Positions 20,601 through 32,970 of a stretch of 64,000 nt of DNA are shown here, piece by piece. The notes beneath the pieces are model-generated. The model ran no database searches and was not told the origin of the DNA. It saw only the letters and a program-made list of their open reading frames with translations. The DNA is from Fragilaria crotonensis. Lineage: Eukaryota > Bacillariophyta > Fragilariophyceae > Fragilariales > Fragilariaceae. The position numbers were made by a program, and so were the translations under genes. The stretch's first letter is position 1; each line of letters begins with the position of its first letter. The DNA is taken from the NCBI GenBank assembly GCA_022925895.1, contig JAKSYS010000316.1, positions 1 to 64,000 on the forward strand, in the 5' to 3' direction.

Positions 20601-23600
20601 CTGCCAACAACAACAAGGGTGCGGTTGCTGGTGACTTTGTGACATTTGTTGACGACTGCCGGATTACTGGGTGGTCAAAGGAAAGCTGTCACGACGTTCA
20701 CCACCAGTTCGCGAGTCGGGTGCAGTTCCTAGGTATGCAGGACGCACCCAGAAAGTTCCGGCCACCGTCTCAGACTCAGGCGGGAGCTTGGACCGGAACC
20801 ATTTTCCGAATTGATGACTTGGCCATATCCAAATCGGTTACTCAGGAGAAATGGGATAAGGGCCGCGGGATAATATCAAATATGAAGAAATTATGCGATG
20901 ACGCAGTCGCGGGACGACCACTCCTAAATCACAAGGACCTGGAACGAACAACAGGGTTCTTGAATCATCTTTCCATGACGTTCGAAGAAGTCACTCCTTT
21001 CCTGAAAGGATTTTATCTTACTTTGAACTCTTGGCGACCTCAACGGGACCAAGACGACTGGAAAATGTCGGACAAGCGATGGGAAGCAGAAGGGATGGGG
21101 CCCAAGAAGTGGAGATCTCTCAGGATGCGAACGTACCAGCGGAAGTTCTAGGAAGCACTCGACTGGGTTCTGACGTGGCAGCCTTGGCTGCCATCTTTTC
21201 CCAGAGGTAGTACCTCGAGTGAGCTTACGTTCGAAAAAGTTGGTGACTGTGGTTTACGGTTTCGGAGACGCTTCCGGAACTGGCCTCGAGCAACATTCAC
21301 GTGTGGGTCTGGGTTCAATTTCAGAATTGGAGTCTGGGGTGCCTCGGAGCAGGAGGAGTCCTCGAATTGGAAGGAGTTTTCAAACGTTGTTGAGGCCTTG
21401 GAAGATGAAGCGATCAACGGCAACCTGGACGATACTGAAGTGTTCATGTTCACGGACAACTCCACTGTGGAAGCCTGCGCAACTCGGGGTTCGTCATCGT
21501 CTCCGAAACTGTTGGAGCTGATCATTCGTTTGAGAGCGCTGTCCATTCGCTGCGGGATCAAGCTCCATATTTTTCACGTTGCAGGGACTCGCATGATAGC
21601 TCAAGGGACCGATGGAGTTTCGCGCGGTTTTCTTGCTCTGGGAGTAATGGCTGGGGAAGCCATGAGTGCGTTCATACCAATTCATAAATCAGCTCGGGAT
21701 CGATCCCCGGATTTCATCAAGTGGATAAAATCGTGGTCAGGAGAAGGGAGCCTGATTCTCAATCCTATGGATTGGTTTGAAGCGGGTCACGATATAGACG
21801 GTTGGGCTATGGGAGTGGACGGATTTGAGCGCCCCGAGCTAAAAGAAGGCAGGACCTACATCTGGTCACCCTCCTTACGCGGCGGACGTCGCTCTAGCTG
21901 AGCTGAGGAAAGCAAGGATCAAGAGACAGACTTCGTCCCATGTGTTCGTTTGCCCTCGTTTGTGCTGTCCCTTGTGGTTGAAGCAACTATACAAGGCGTC
22001 CGATGTCGTTCTCGAATTTCGCCCTGGCTCTTTGCACTGGCCTGAACATATGCATGAACCTGTACTAATCGGTTTGATATTCCCCTTTCTCAGGCACCCA
22101 CCGTGGCAGCTGCGAAACACTCCAAAGATGCACGCAGTGGGTCGGCAACTGCGCGCGTTGCTCGAAGGAGAGGGCGTGGACGCACGCGATTTTCTGCGCA
22201 AATTTTGGAGCCAATGTCACCGGTTTAGGGACATGCCGGAAACTATGGTGCGGAAAGTGTTATACTTCAGCAGACAAACCTGAATTCTACATTGCAGGAG
22301 ACAGTCCGTCCGAGGTTGGAGAGGAGATGACGACCGAATGCTGTCGGGATGGGCCAAGCGGCCAGAAGACTCGACACGATTTCGCAGCGGAAGGGACGGA
22401 GACGATCTGCTGGTGTCTTTCGAGTGCGACGAATGTATCTTTGGCAAACTGTACCAGGCCAGACCGGATGAGGACTCGGAGGTTGATACACTCGCCATGG
22501 CAAGCATACGGAGAATCAACTTGATGCCTTTTGGAGTCGAGCAAGGACAACCGTACACGCGAATACCGCCCAAGCACGAAAAATTTTGGCGTCCTGCAAG
22601 AACCTTCGGCTTAACGGACCTTTTCTACCGCCGGGTCCGTTACCAAGCTTCGATCACTGTGGATACGAGGTGGCTTTGCTGATGGTAGTAGCGTCGCTAG
22701 AAAAGGGGAGGCACTCAGAAGGACACAAACAATGGGACACCATTCGAAAGATCAGGTCAACTTTCTCAAATCAAGTGAGAGCCGCAGCCATATCAAACTT
22801 TTCTTCCTTGTCGTTGGCGGACAACCAAGGGAGTAGTTATCAGCGACTAGCTCCTGACCCGTGCGGCTCATTATGGTTTCAACGATTCATGGCGGGGTGC
22901 AAGAAAAGGATGGGTCAAGACTGGCGCCCAAATCGAGCCATCAGCGTTGAGATCATGGAGGAGTTGCTGAAATCCGCAGAAGGCCGAGCACTTGCGGCTA
23001 CAGAAGAAGAAACACGTCACAAGTGGGTTATGGGCGGAGCCTACTTTTGTGTGTGCTTCGTCCTGTCCCTGAGAAGTACAGAAGGTTTACTAGCCGACCT
23101 CGAAGGGATGATTGAGCATTACAACGATGAGAGACCTCACGTGATAATCCCTCTGCTCGGGAGATTCAAAGGCGAGGACCACTCAAGTCAACACCTAATG
23201 CCGTGTGTGTCCGTTACCGAGTCGGGCATCCAGGTCAAAACATGGATACGCCGTCTCATGGCGGTTCATCGGGCTAAGGGCCGAGTGGTTGGCCCAATGT
23301 TCATAAATGACCGAGGCGTTCAGTCGTCAACCTACGAGATGAACAGCTTGTTGATCGAATGTCTGACTGACATTCTCGAACAAAGCCCCACGTTGTTTGG
23401 GTCGGACGTAAAAACAGCTGAAGACTTGGTGGACAAGTACCACGTGTTCCGTTCGTTCAGGAGGGGTTCGGAATCCCGGGCCGTCGCTATGAAAGTAAGT
23501 GACGCGGATCGATATGTGGTTAATCGTTGGAGGAGAAAAGAGATCGCAGGAGCCAGCCGAGTCAACCACCCCATAGATCAGCACTATGTGGACGTGTCCT

Positions 23601-24121
23601 TGGTATCTCTCTCATTTCTCCGATACACCAAAGCAATGTGAACATATCGGAGCCAGCCAGCAAATGAATCAGTCAGCTGGTTTTGATAAAGTCATTCACC
23701 GATTTTGGTGTCATGAAATCCCTCGTGCGAGCGGGGTCTGAGTTGTTTCTCGAGGTGGGGGTTTTGAATCTAAGGTCGCCGCGTCTGGCCGAAGGCCCAG
23801 GCGTCAGCCACCTGTATCTAATGGAACGCCGAACCGATCGATTGGGGAGCCGCCGTGTTCGTTGGCGATCCTTCAAGAAGGTATATCTCCTCCCGGTAGT
23901 CCAATCCATGTGATGAAGACTTTGTGCCATCACACGGATAGGGCCCCAGGACTCAAGGAGAACAACCCTTTCGAGTCTTTGGAACGTTTGATACATGAAT
24001 CCATGCGGGCTCGCATGACCCTGAGGAGGGTGAAACGATAGGGTAGGAGGGTGCTACTGTGCCTCTGCACTACTGTCCCCCATTACACGAGTTGAGGCAT
24101 AACACCTACATGCCTCAACTC
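17690..24121 (+). mobile_element. DIRS-like (tyrosine recombinase) retroelement fossil
   Basis: Large plus-strand retroelement. Parts in order: a short coiled-coil protein (about 18060-18344), a protein of unknown fold in the gag position (about 18408-19508), a reverse transcriptase (about 19505-21151) with an FVDD catalytic box and a Met-Gly-Met-Arg-Pro-Ser-Pro thumb-side motif, an RNase H-like region (about 21240-21640) with a Phe-Thr-Asp-Asn-Ser motif and a His-Val-Ala-Gly-Thr-Arg motif, and a tyrosine recombinase (about 22590-23641) with an early Arg in LRSTEG, a His-x-x-x-Arg box in YHVFRSFRRG and a late Tyr in Gln-His-Tyr-Val. RT-RNase H followed by a tyrosine recombinase, without protease or DDE integrase, defines DIRS-type elements. 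Hairpins lie near both ends (17782-17801 and 24089-24121). It looks broken in a few places between parts, though several parts are long and well kept, so it may be fairly young. Exact ends are uncertain. Confidence 0.8.
24089..24121. repeat. Perfect 12-bp hairpin at right end of DIRS-like element
   Basis: GAGTTGAGGCAT at 24089-24100 pairs perfectly with ATGCCTCAACTC at 24110-24121 across a 9-nt loop. It lies about 450 bp after the recombinase frame, so it may mark the 3' end of the element or an RNA end signal. Confidence 0.7.
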
Positions 24122-24916
24122 ATGAGACATATCAATGATGAATGCACTCTAGTACAGGATTAAGCAACCTGGTACTAGATGCTGTTGGCGGTCCTAACTT
24201 ATTAAGTTACATGAGACCACCGCCTAGTGTTTGTACTGAGTACTGGAAGTCTCGCTACTGGAATCCCTACTCTAGCTAGTAGAATCAGGGATAGACAAGA
24301 TTCAACAATACACATGTTGTTTTGTACTGTAGTACAGTATTGCACTGGTACGTTGCACCTTGCACCTATATACTGGCACTCTAGAGAGTACCCTCTCATA
24401 CATTTATAAAGATACAAAAAACCCAATACGCCAATGTCCACTTAGCCAACGCGAGAAGGCGCGCACTTCCATGCTTGCTATGTGCTGCTCCAGTATGTAC
24501 CCTGCAGTACACTACATAGGTTCTCCGCGTACTCCAGTACTACGCTATAGTGGAGTACTCCGTGGCAGTAAAGCGATGAATCAGAAGGGTTGTCCTAATG
24601 TACATATGTCAATCCTCATTATCGATTATTTTGATGTAATCTGTACGACGTATGCCTGAATGCCTAACTTGACGACGACCAAGTGACTATAAAAAGACAT
24701 ATGTCGATTTCCAATAACCGAAAATCGTGAACTGCCGTTCATCATTGCTATCAGACATCATGATAAGTCTTCGACATCTACATCAGGGCATCTCAGATCT
24801 CAGGGTACAATTGTGCAAGCAACAGATGTATTCACCGTGAGCCAGATCCCTATTTCTGCTACTGCATTGTTCTTTACATCTGACAACAACAAAACCTAGA
24901 AGGCCGAGAACTAGTG
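24122..24916. other. Spacer upstream of the GT90 gene
   Basis: No gene is seen. 24170-24560 is dense in GTAC/TAC words, and the last 250 bp should contain the GT90 promoter and 5' leader. Confidence 0.35.
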
Positions 24917-26425
24917 ATGATCAGCAGGAACAAGTCTTTAACATGGGGAATCTCAGTCTTACTGGTCCTTTTGATTCACCAAGGACCCTTGTCTTCAATA
25001 GGACGAATATTGGCTAACATCGAAAGCGGGAGTTCAAGAATCAAGCTGTACTCTCAAGAGCATATTTCTCGTGCGGCGCCTAACATGAAACACGTTCATC
25101 CTCGACTCCTTGTCTTCAATGGAGCGAACTTTGAGGTGTACAACCTCAATCATAATGACGTCCATTACCGGCTTAACGACCCTTATCCTCGGCGAGGATT
25201 GAAAGCGATTCCTCTTCTCGTTCATGCGCTCATGCAACTGAACCCAGCTCGATTCGAACCAGGACAACCAGTTTTTCAGTTGCTGTTTTCTGATTCTGAC
25301 TCGATTTCGTCTCCATGCGTGAACTCAGATAGCAACTGCCCAGTTGAGGAGTTCTCGCCCTGGCTGCTATTCGGATCGGCGCCTGCCAATACGTCAGAAA
25401 TGCCAACGGTAAAGGCATTTCCTCATTGGTTTTATCTTTCTTGTCTTTATGAATACAAAATGAACAACGTCATGGACTGCCAATGGCCAGAAACCATCGA
25501 TCGAACTGTGTCCTGGGATGACCTTCGACCTACGTTGATCTGGAGAGGCTCGGACTTTGGCTTCATTCACCACTACAACGAATTCAAGTTTACGGGACCG
25601 AAGTTAATTGACCTGGCAAACCTCACAACCAGAAATGAAACAGTTCAAGCACTGCTGCAGCGCTGGGATTATTTGACCCCTCGATGGAGGGGTGTTGCTC
25701 TTTCAGTTGAAGCTGACTTGAAAGGAGAGAGTTGGATTGATAACAAGTTTGTTCCTTCTCGAATTGGTGATGCTAGTGTTCATCAGGCTTTCATGGAGCG
25801 GAATGTGCTCGTGGAGGCTCCCAGTCATATGACATCTGTTGACATGGGAAAATTTAAGTATCAAATTGATTACGGAGGCGGTGGGGGTGAGTGAACCATC
25901 TCGAATCTATTCCGGTCTCGAAACCTCGCGTATTCCACTCAAAGCTTTGTCATTGTTACAGGGACAAGCTGGCGTGGATCAATCACGAAGTTAGGTATGC
26001 CAGGGTTGCTCTTTCATCACGAAACACGCAGCAAAGATTGGTTCTTCGACGATATGGAGCCATGGGAACATTATGTACCAATTGCATGGCATCTTGGCGA
26101 CTTGCGAGAGAAGTTTGATTGGGCTGAGAAACACCAAGATGAAGCAAAACGAATAGCCGATAATGCCAGCAAACTCTTTGACCGGCTCATGAGTAAAGGT
26201 TACATGGAGAAACTGTACCAAGAACTCTTTGTGGACTACCTTGGCGCTGTTGTTGACGCGTTTGTCCCATTCCCCGCCTCATGGGAAGAAGCGAGACGAA
26301 AATATGAAAATGACGGGTTCATACTTCGCCAAGTCGGCATCTGCGATAGCTCGAGTTGCCGAATACAAGGTGTTGGTGAAATGCCAACTAAGTCACGTTT
26401 TCCACAAGTGCAAACGCAGATCTAA
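24917..26425 (+). CDS. GT90 (CAP10/Rumi-type) glycosyltransferase
   Basis: Two exons, 24917-25886 and 25962-26425, with a 75-bp GTGAGT...CAG intron; the joined frame gives 477 aa. Residues about 8-22 form a hydrophobic signal anchor, so it is a type II protein of the ER or Golgi. The C-terminal half is typical of the CAP10 family: YQIDYGGGGG spans the splice site, followed by TSWRGSITKLGMPGLLF, then a Trp-Glu-His-Tyr-Val-Pro-Ile segment, an Asp-Leu-x4-Phe-Asp-Trp-Ala helix and an Ala-Asn-Ala-like ending (IADNA). In animals and fungi these enzymes add xylose or glucose to secreted proteins or polysaccharides using UDP-sugars; diatoms have many copies with unknown targets. The intron is placed from the donor, the acceptor and the unbroken family motif across the join. 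Confidence 0.85.
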
Positions 26426-27215
26426 CCATTTCCATAAGGTTTATGATAAGCACCAGATTTTTGCCAACTAGAGTACGAATTATATGCATTGATTCAAGTC
26501 CAACTGACTGTACGGTGTATCACAAATACGAAAAAAAGATGTTACCATGCACCTCACGATGTCAAGCCCACATCCAACAGAGGTTTTCGACCTGGGCGGA
26601 GCCGTTGCTGTCAAGTACGAGTACGTTAGGCAAGATATTGTTGATTCCTCATGCATTGTTGATTCCTTGTCTCCCAGGGGTTATTATTGAATCTATACAA
26701 GTCATGCTACGGCATAAAAGAGTTGTGCTTGGAAATCCTTGGCACTTCAGTGTTACATGTACAAGGGCCGTGGGACTTCAGGCCTTAAAGAATGATGAAA
26801 ATGAAGAAGCGCATCATGGAGCAGTCAATCAAGGCTACATGTATCGAAGTTCATTTGGTCATTTCATTACTATACATACCTGCTGTGGGATATGAGATAC
26901 GAGACATGAGACATGAGACATGTGACATGTGACATGAGACATGAGACATGAGACATGGTCGCCATGTCATCCGACATTCGTTATCAATGGAGCTGATTCA
27001 CGGATTGTATCATAGAGAGCAAATGGGACTCACCTCCCAGTAGACGGTACCAGTAGTGAACCGAACAATACGGTATTTCAGTGCTACTACTCCAGTACCG
27101 GTACTGAGTAGCATTATGGCTGGATTCACGAAGAGGATTCGCGAGGTAGAGCTCTACGTACTAGTACCACTATTTTTTTAGCGCTCGCATATTGAAAATT
27201 GATTTACACGCCAAA
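26426..27215. other. Spacer with heptamer minisatellite
   Basis: No gene is seen. 26901-26956 is a tandem array, and 27030-27170 is rich in GTAC words. Confidence 0.4.
26901..26956. repeat. (GAGACAT)8 heptamer array
   Basis: Eight consecutive 7-bp units, six GAGACAT and two GTGACAT. Confidence 0.95.
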
Positions 27216-27518
27216 TCACTTGCTTTTCATTCCATTGACCATGGCAGTGAATATCTCAACCAATTCTTGATATTCCGTGGAGCTTCTTGAAGCTACATCA
27301 TCTCCTTGCTCTTCATGAGTGAAAGCACATTGAAGCTCCACAGAAAACGCAGTTTTGATAAATTCACGACCATTCCAATTTCTACTGATCACGCGCCAGG
27401 AGATGGCAGTAAAGGGGCACCTTCTTCTCTTGTGATTCCAGAAACGTTGTCTGATGAAGAGAACAGTTACCAGCATGTTGCCCAATTGAGTGTTGGTGTC
27501 AGTCATACCAAATGTCAC
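27216..27518 (-). CDS. Hypothetical small protein or gene remnant
   Basis: A 100-aa minus-strand frame with a protein-like composition in its middle (Trp-Arg-Val-Ile-Ser-Arg-Asn-Trp, then Arg-Glu-Phe-Ile-Lys-Thr-Ala-Phe). I do not recognise the family. No intron partner or upstream exon could be seen, so it may be a fragment of a decayed gene or transposon. Confidence 0.3.
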   Translation of the reverse strand: MTFGMTDTNTQLGNMLVTVLFIRQRFWNHKRRRCPFTAISWRVISRNWNGREFIKTAFSVELQCAFTHEEQGDDVASRSSTEYQELVEIFTAMVNGMKSK

Positions 27519-29063
27519 GAACCATGATGACGATGACAGTGGATCTTGGGATGGATCCAGATTCGAACCCTTAGAGCATCCCCACCCGAGGCGAACACGT
27601 GGTGAACTCCGTTTGGAACATTCTTGGAAGCATTTTCACCATTCCTACTTTTTCCTTTCAAAATAAGGACGGAAGAGGCTCACAGAATGTCACTCCTCGG
27701 AACTTTTGCTCCCCAGACGTTGGATCAATTTGTTGGCTGTCGATGTGTCGACCGATGGCTTGCTCTCACGACGTGACATGTGAAGTGCCATGAGTTGGGC
27801 ATGCATTGCCTGGATACAGATGAAGGTCATAGCAGACTAACAGGGAAGATGAATTTGATACTGTCACCGATGAAGCCTCTGTTGTTGGTGTGCTCCTTGA
27901 TGGTGCTAGCAAGCAGCTCCAAACGTTTTGGCTACTAGAGCCCAATCCTGGTTCCATCGCTGGATCAATGCATCACGGCATCTCGTGATCTGTTGTCACT
28001 GCTAAGAGATAAGGAATCACCCATCATCATCCTGCAGGACTCGAGTCATGGACACCGCACGTGTGAGGAACTTCTTGACGCTGGGAGCCCTTCACTTGCA
28101 TTTGTCACCCGACACGGCGGTGGTGCGCAAGTTTCGAGATTTTGCTGTAAAACCTATCCAGAAGTTGCCAATTCTCTGCCCATTCAAGTTCATGAATCGG
28201 GAGAGACAGAATTGGCTGATATATGTCAATATCAATTTGAATAACCGGACTTCTTGGCCAGTATTCGATTTGTCAGGATATGTCAATGACCAGCCAAGAT
28301 ATCTCATACAAGATTGGCATGAACTACACAATCCTGCTGCCCAATACAAACCTAATTGTCAACAACTTCAAATTGATTGGTGTTGATTGAAAGATCAAAT
28401 GCTACTTTCTGAGTGGCTGCCTCACCCTGCCAAGAAATTTGAATGAATATGCTACTATGGCACATCTCGGATGTATTTTGTTGGGTGCGGTCGCCTGCAA
28501 TCATGTTGCGTACAATCATAATGCTGCTTTCTTTAAAGCAGACCTCACTATATTTATCCAACAAGCCGGGCAATCAAGAGCATGGCGGATGAGATGGAAT
28601 CACTTTGATTTCAGCATACCCTTTCTTGGTGTTCGACTGTGGGCTCATTCCTCCTGGTCATGACTCATGACTGCTCACCATCTTGTTGCCATTACCTTGC
28701 TTTGTTGGTGCAGATCTCGTCACGCTGGCGCTCACGTCGCGGGTTCTGAAACTCTCGAACATTATATTGTACATCGACTAGACTAGCTACTTCTTCATTG
28801 CCACAGTTGGGGTCTATTTCGGCTAGATGAACAAAAGCTGCACTGACAACCCGATTAGAATCACCAATTCAGTAGCTGTACCGTAACCTTGGTATACTTT
28901 TGACGTCGGAAATAAAAAAATTAATACTAGGCCTACGTAGAGCTACCTCGTGTACCCAAAATATGCATCCAGCCATAGTGTTTACTCGCGCCTCGCGGCT
29001 CGCGGCTCGCGGCTGGCTATTTCGCGTTCGCATTAGCTATTGTGGCGTTACAGAATGGAAAGG
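27519..29063. other. Spacer without a supported gene
   Basis: Small open frames at 28048-28386 (plus) and 28352-28573 (minus) carry no recognisable motif. The region is otherwise empty apart from the heptamer array at 28988. Confidence 0.3.
28988..29015. repeat. (GCGGCTC)4 heptamer array
   Basis: Four 7-bp units, with one substitution in each of the first and last units, about 50 bp before the protease pseudogene. Confidence 0.85.
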
Positions 29064-30152
29064 ATGACGATGCGACGATGTTGTTCGTTTTTCCTCCTCA
29101 TCTATGCGTCAGCTTTCCCTCCGACCTTCCCTTTGAAATCGAGCAGACTATGATTATGCCCAGCAATTAGAAATTCACAAGGCTTTTAGTACTTGAGATT
29201 AGAGCCAAGGCCGAATTACGAACAGAAAAATCTCGACGGCAGAAGTCTTTGAAAAGCAGGAATTGGTAAAGCGACTTTATGAGGCTCGCCTGATATCAGC
29301 AGTACCCCCAATGCGCCCTCAAAATTATATCCAAGGAGATTTGCTCTTCACATCCATGGAAAGTGGTCGAACTATCCCAGCATTCAATCTTGAGACAATA
29401 CAACAATTCAGATTCGAGTTGAAGATCGCTTCGATCGTTCCCAAGTACAACTTGAAATCCTATGGTACATCTGCGACCATGACGGGGGCAGCTGGTACTG
29501 TAACACAACGAGGACTCTCACAGATCAATTGGTTTAATTTTGGGGGTGAAAAATTTGAATCAATGCTGGCGGCTGTCCAAGAGACTGATGTGCTGTCAAT
29601 TGCATTGGATGGCATCATTGGGCTCTCGTTCCTCCAACAGTTCGCGTGCGTAGAACTCAACGATCGACTGGGCTAAGTTCGACTCTACAGGGTTGAGCGT
29701 TAGCCTGCAATCCACTCAGGCCTTTCGATAGTCGCTGAGGGGCCAATGTCTCGCACTAAGTTGGAGATCTTCACCTTCGATGTCTGGCTTGATGATCGAC
29801 GACCAATCAAAATGTTGGTTGATACCGGAGCCACGTCGAGCTTCCTGTCCTAGCAAGAGGTCGCTGTCCTAGGACTCTCTAGATCCGCAGTTCAATCACT
29901 CTCCAATCTTGTTGGTACTCTTGGATCTGACAATGTTGCCACGCAACTCACCTGCACTTTGCCTGTCGAAAAATCTGTCGCATTCGGGCGATCCGGGAAC
30001 TCCGTTGTATTATGTCAGTCAACTTATCGATCGACTTCGGCGACATTTGAATTCTATTTACGCAATTGAAGCCGTAGGGATGGATCTACTTTTTACGGTG
30101 TACAGTAATTCGCATGTCCTGCACCGGCTCGCCGTGGGTAACTCTCTTACAA
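29064..30152 (+). pseudogene. Decayed copy of the plastid aspartic protease gene
   Basis: It aligns along its whole length with the intact gene at 43805-45016, from the MTMRR start through the signal peptide (here ending ASAFPP) to the last codons near 30150. Compared with the intact copy it lacks part of the SAP-like helical segment and two stretches between about 29398 and 29440, the second of which removes the first catalytic Asp-Thr-Ala motif; a stop codon falls just after the first protease lobe (about 29674) and further shifts and a stop follow. The second catalytic motif, Asp-Thr-Gly-Ala, is still readable near 29821. Nucleotide identity is visibly high, so the duplication is not ancient. 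Both copies lack introns, so a DNA or an RNA route cannot be told apart. It ends 10 bp from the stop codon of the convergent gene at 30163. Confidence 0.85.
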
Positions 30153-30162
30153 TGACGAGTTC

Positions 30163-32970
30163 TCAAGCGCTACCAAATATGACAGCAACCAATACGGCAG
30201 CCCCGACTGAGACAATTTCACTGCCAACAATGGAGTATCCAATCGGTGATTGAAATGCGTCCTCTTTGTCAAGTATCTCGTTGAAGGATCCTTGTTTCTC
30301 CGCCTCGACGCTGCGACCCCTCGGTGACTCTGGCAAATGTTCCGGAATCCTCATGCAAAACACCAACAGGCACACAAAGAAGATAAAGTAACCAGGCCTA
30401 TTCCAATGGAGCTTAGAGCGAATTGGATTGCCTGGGTCGCGATTGACAATCGAATCATAACGTTTGCATGAGGTAGTGTTGTCATTGATGTTCTGCACTG
30501 GCTCCGATCGGTTTCCTGCAACGACGTCACCATCTGCCACGGCTATGTTTGAATGTTCATTGCATAGTTGGTCGATGCTTTGGGGTCTCAATTTGTGTTT
30601 TGAAGTCTCCGGAACGCGGTCAGCACACGGTGTGACGAGTGGTAGTGTTGCAGGTGTCGCTTCCTTGGGCGGAAGTGGAGATTGAATTTCAACGGCGAGT
30701 TCCTTCTTTTTTCGCATTGATGGAGCGGGGGTCACGGTGGATGGTCTGCCAGTGCCGCCGATCTTGCCAGTGCTTTCTGTCGGAAATACTTGTCCGCACT
30801 TTTCTTCCGTCAATCCCAGGTTCGGGAACGAGAAGGCAGCCATGGTTGGGAATCGAGCGCTTGAGCCGTCTGCTACGCTGTCGCCATCTTGGAGCCCCTG
30901 CTGATTGATCACATAAGCGCCATTCGTAAATCGCTCGACATTCGAGACAGATTGTTTCGGACCGCTGACGGTTGAGCAAGTTTTGTCGGCGGGCTGGCTG
31001 CATCTAAGGGCTTTCGGGTTGAGAACAACTGCGATGAGGTCCAGGGAGTGAGTTTACGTTTGAGACGCAGCATGCGATCGGTTCTGGACCTTACCATCAA
31101 CGGCCACCGTACGTCCTTCATCGTCGTGCCCTACGAGGACGATATAGTTGTCTGTCGATTTCATATTGCAAAGGTATGAAACGCCAAGATTCGTAGAAAC
31201 CAATTGCCCGGCCTCAACGCCCTTCGTGTCATGCATGGGCATGAGACTATTGACGTCCGCTTTGCGACATAATCCGTTTACTGACAACTCCGATGCTTTT
31301 TCTTTACAAGCGAGTAAAACACCAGAGGCCAACTCTCCGACACGCTCAATGTTTGCCTCGGTCCACGAGCTACGCCCTTCGTAAGCAACAATGGAAAGGG
31401 AACCAATAACAAGTGGGTCAACATCATTATGGACCACTCCCTGGAGATAGAAATTCTTGCCTCGATTGACTGCTGGATCAATCCTTGAGACATGAACCTG
31501 GCGAGTGGTAGAGCCTGGCTTTGGTGTCATCACCTCATTGTCGCTCAGTATTCCGAGGTCACGCATGCTGTTGTGCCGAAGTGCAATGCGTGCACCATTC
31601 GAATCTCGCATCAAGCCCCGAGACAAACCCGAGACACGCTTTTGAATGCAGTTAGCACCGAGGATGTCGGCCAGCCAAAGTCCAGACTGCGCAGCGTTTG
31701 GCAGTAAGTCCACAAGTCGTCCCTTGCTTGGAAGGCAATCGCGCAAATGATCACTTGATGCAGTTTCAGTCGAACCTGCGTACTCTACGAAACCTTCAAT
31801 CAGGACGAGGAACTGTTTTGAAGGTGAACTGTCGACGTAGAAGCTGGCTTCGGTAAGACTGTGAGGCTTTGGACCTCCGGAGCACTTACTTTTACTTCTT
31901 GCCGAGTGTTGACAAGAGATGAACTGATCCCATGAGCGTTTTTTGTTGTTTTCGCCCTCACAAAGCGAATTCGGGCCATCTTTCTTTCCAGCCAACGCGT
32001 GTGCACCTAACACCGCAGGGTAACTGATGTCATTGTCGAAAGGTCCTGCCCCTTCGTCGTTGTCGGCGTCGTGAGTCGACTTTCCGAGATGGTGAAGTTC
32101 TTTGGCGCCTTGAGTAAAAGTATCAGAAATCGAAGTTGTGTCGTCCCCCCGCGCGCCAGATTGCCCCGCTTCATTTCGAGCAGCAGCATGCAAACGATCG
32201 CGTTGATCGATCTCACCTGGCGGAACATAGCAATGATCACGGAAGAGAGCAAACAGTTCCGGGTCGTCGCCTTTCCCGAAAAATTCGATCGGTGTCATTC
32301 CAGGCTCGGCCTCTCTGAGAAAAGTGGAAATAATCGTCTTGACGGCCGGGTGCAAATCACTTCCGAGGGTGACAGAGGGGTAGGCATTCAGAGGGGTACC
32401 GGCATCATGGAACCAAGGTCGTGCATCCTTGTAAAGCGAGTGATGACTCTTTATCTTTCCTGGTAGCTTCCAATTGAGGAACACTGAGGTTTGACCACTC
32501 ACGTTCCCCGTCGGGCTGACGAAGCGGCTCTTCACGATGAGAGAACCAGAATGAATCGAAGAGTGAGTCATGGAGTTCTTGAAGTGCGAGACCACCCGAA
32601 CGATTCGAAATTGGGATGCAGTCCCTCGAAATCTCTGTGCCACTGCCTTCAAGGTTGACGTTTCCAACCACCCATTGTAGGCACCAGTGTGCTTCGCTCT
32701 CTTGTATCGTCGATTACAAGTACTTGTGCCTTCATCGGAGGAAGAGTCATCTTCCCACCGTGCCATGTGTTGGTGAAGAGCGCTTTTGTTACTTCGTTGG
32801 AGAGGTGCATCGACACACGAATCGTTCGAATAGCTGGCGGCCGAAGTACCCACGTCCAATTGCGGGTGTTGGACGCGTTCCCTTTTCGTTCCGCGGAATT
32901 CAGATGAATCTGCTCCGCTCGATTCATGGCCGACGTCGGAAATCGAATTCCAATGCCAATCAATCACCAT
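30163..32970 (-). CDS. Unknown 913-aa protein with GAF-like region and membrane segment
   Basis: Two exons on the minus strand, 32970-31095 and 31028-30163, joined by removing a 66-bp GTAAGG...CAG intron; the join restores one frame of 913 aa. I do not recognise the family. The N-terminal 100 residues are polar with basic and acidic clusters. Residues about 105-240 look folded (Phe-Arg-Ile-Val-Arg-Val-Val and an Ala-Val-Lys-Thr-Ile-Ile-Ser-Thr-Phe-Leu helix). Residues about 380-590 resemble a GAF-like sensor fold (Gly-Ser-Leu-Ser-Ile-Val-Ala-Tyr-Glu, then a Trp-Thr-Glu-Ala-Asn-Ile-Glu-Arg-Val helix), but this is weak. Near residue 845 a hydrophobic stretch (Tyr-Phe-Ile-Phe-Phe-Val-Cys-Leu-Leu-Val-Phe) is a likely transmembrane helix, and the extreme C-terminus is also hydrophobic. 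A membrane-tethered regulator is possible but not shown. Confidence 0.65.

Noticed and set aside
27541-27600. A GGTTCGAATC-type box on the minus strand suggesting a tRNA
   Set aside because: No matching D-arm, anticodon stem or acceptor stem could be found around it.
28048-28386. 112-codon open frame
   Set aside because: No recognisable family and a conflicting frame on the other strand; it cannot be told from chance.
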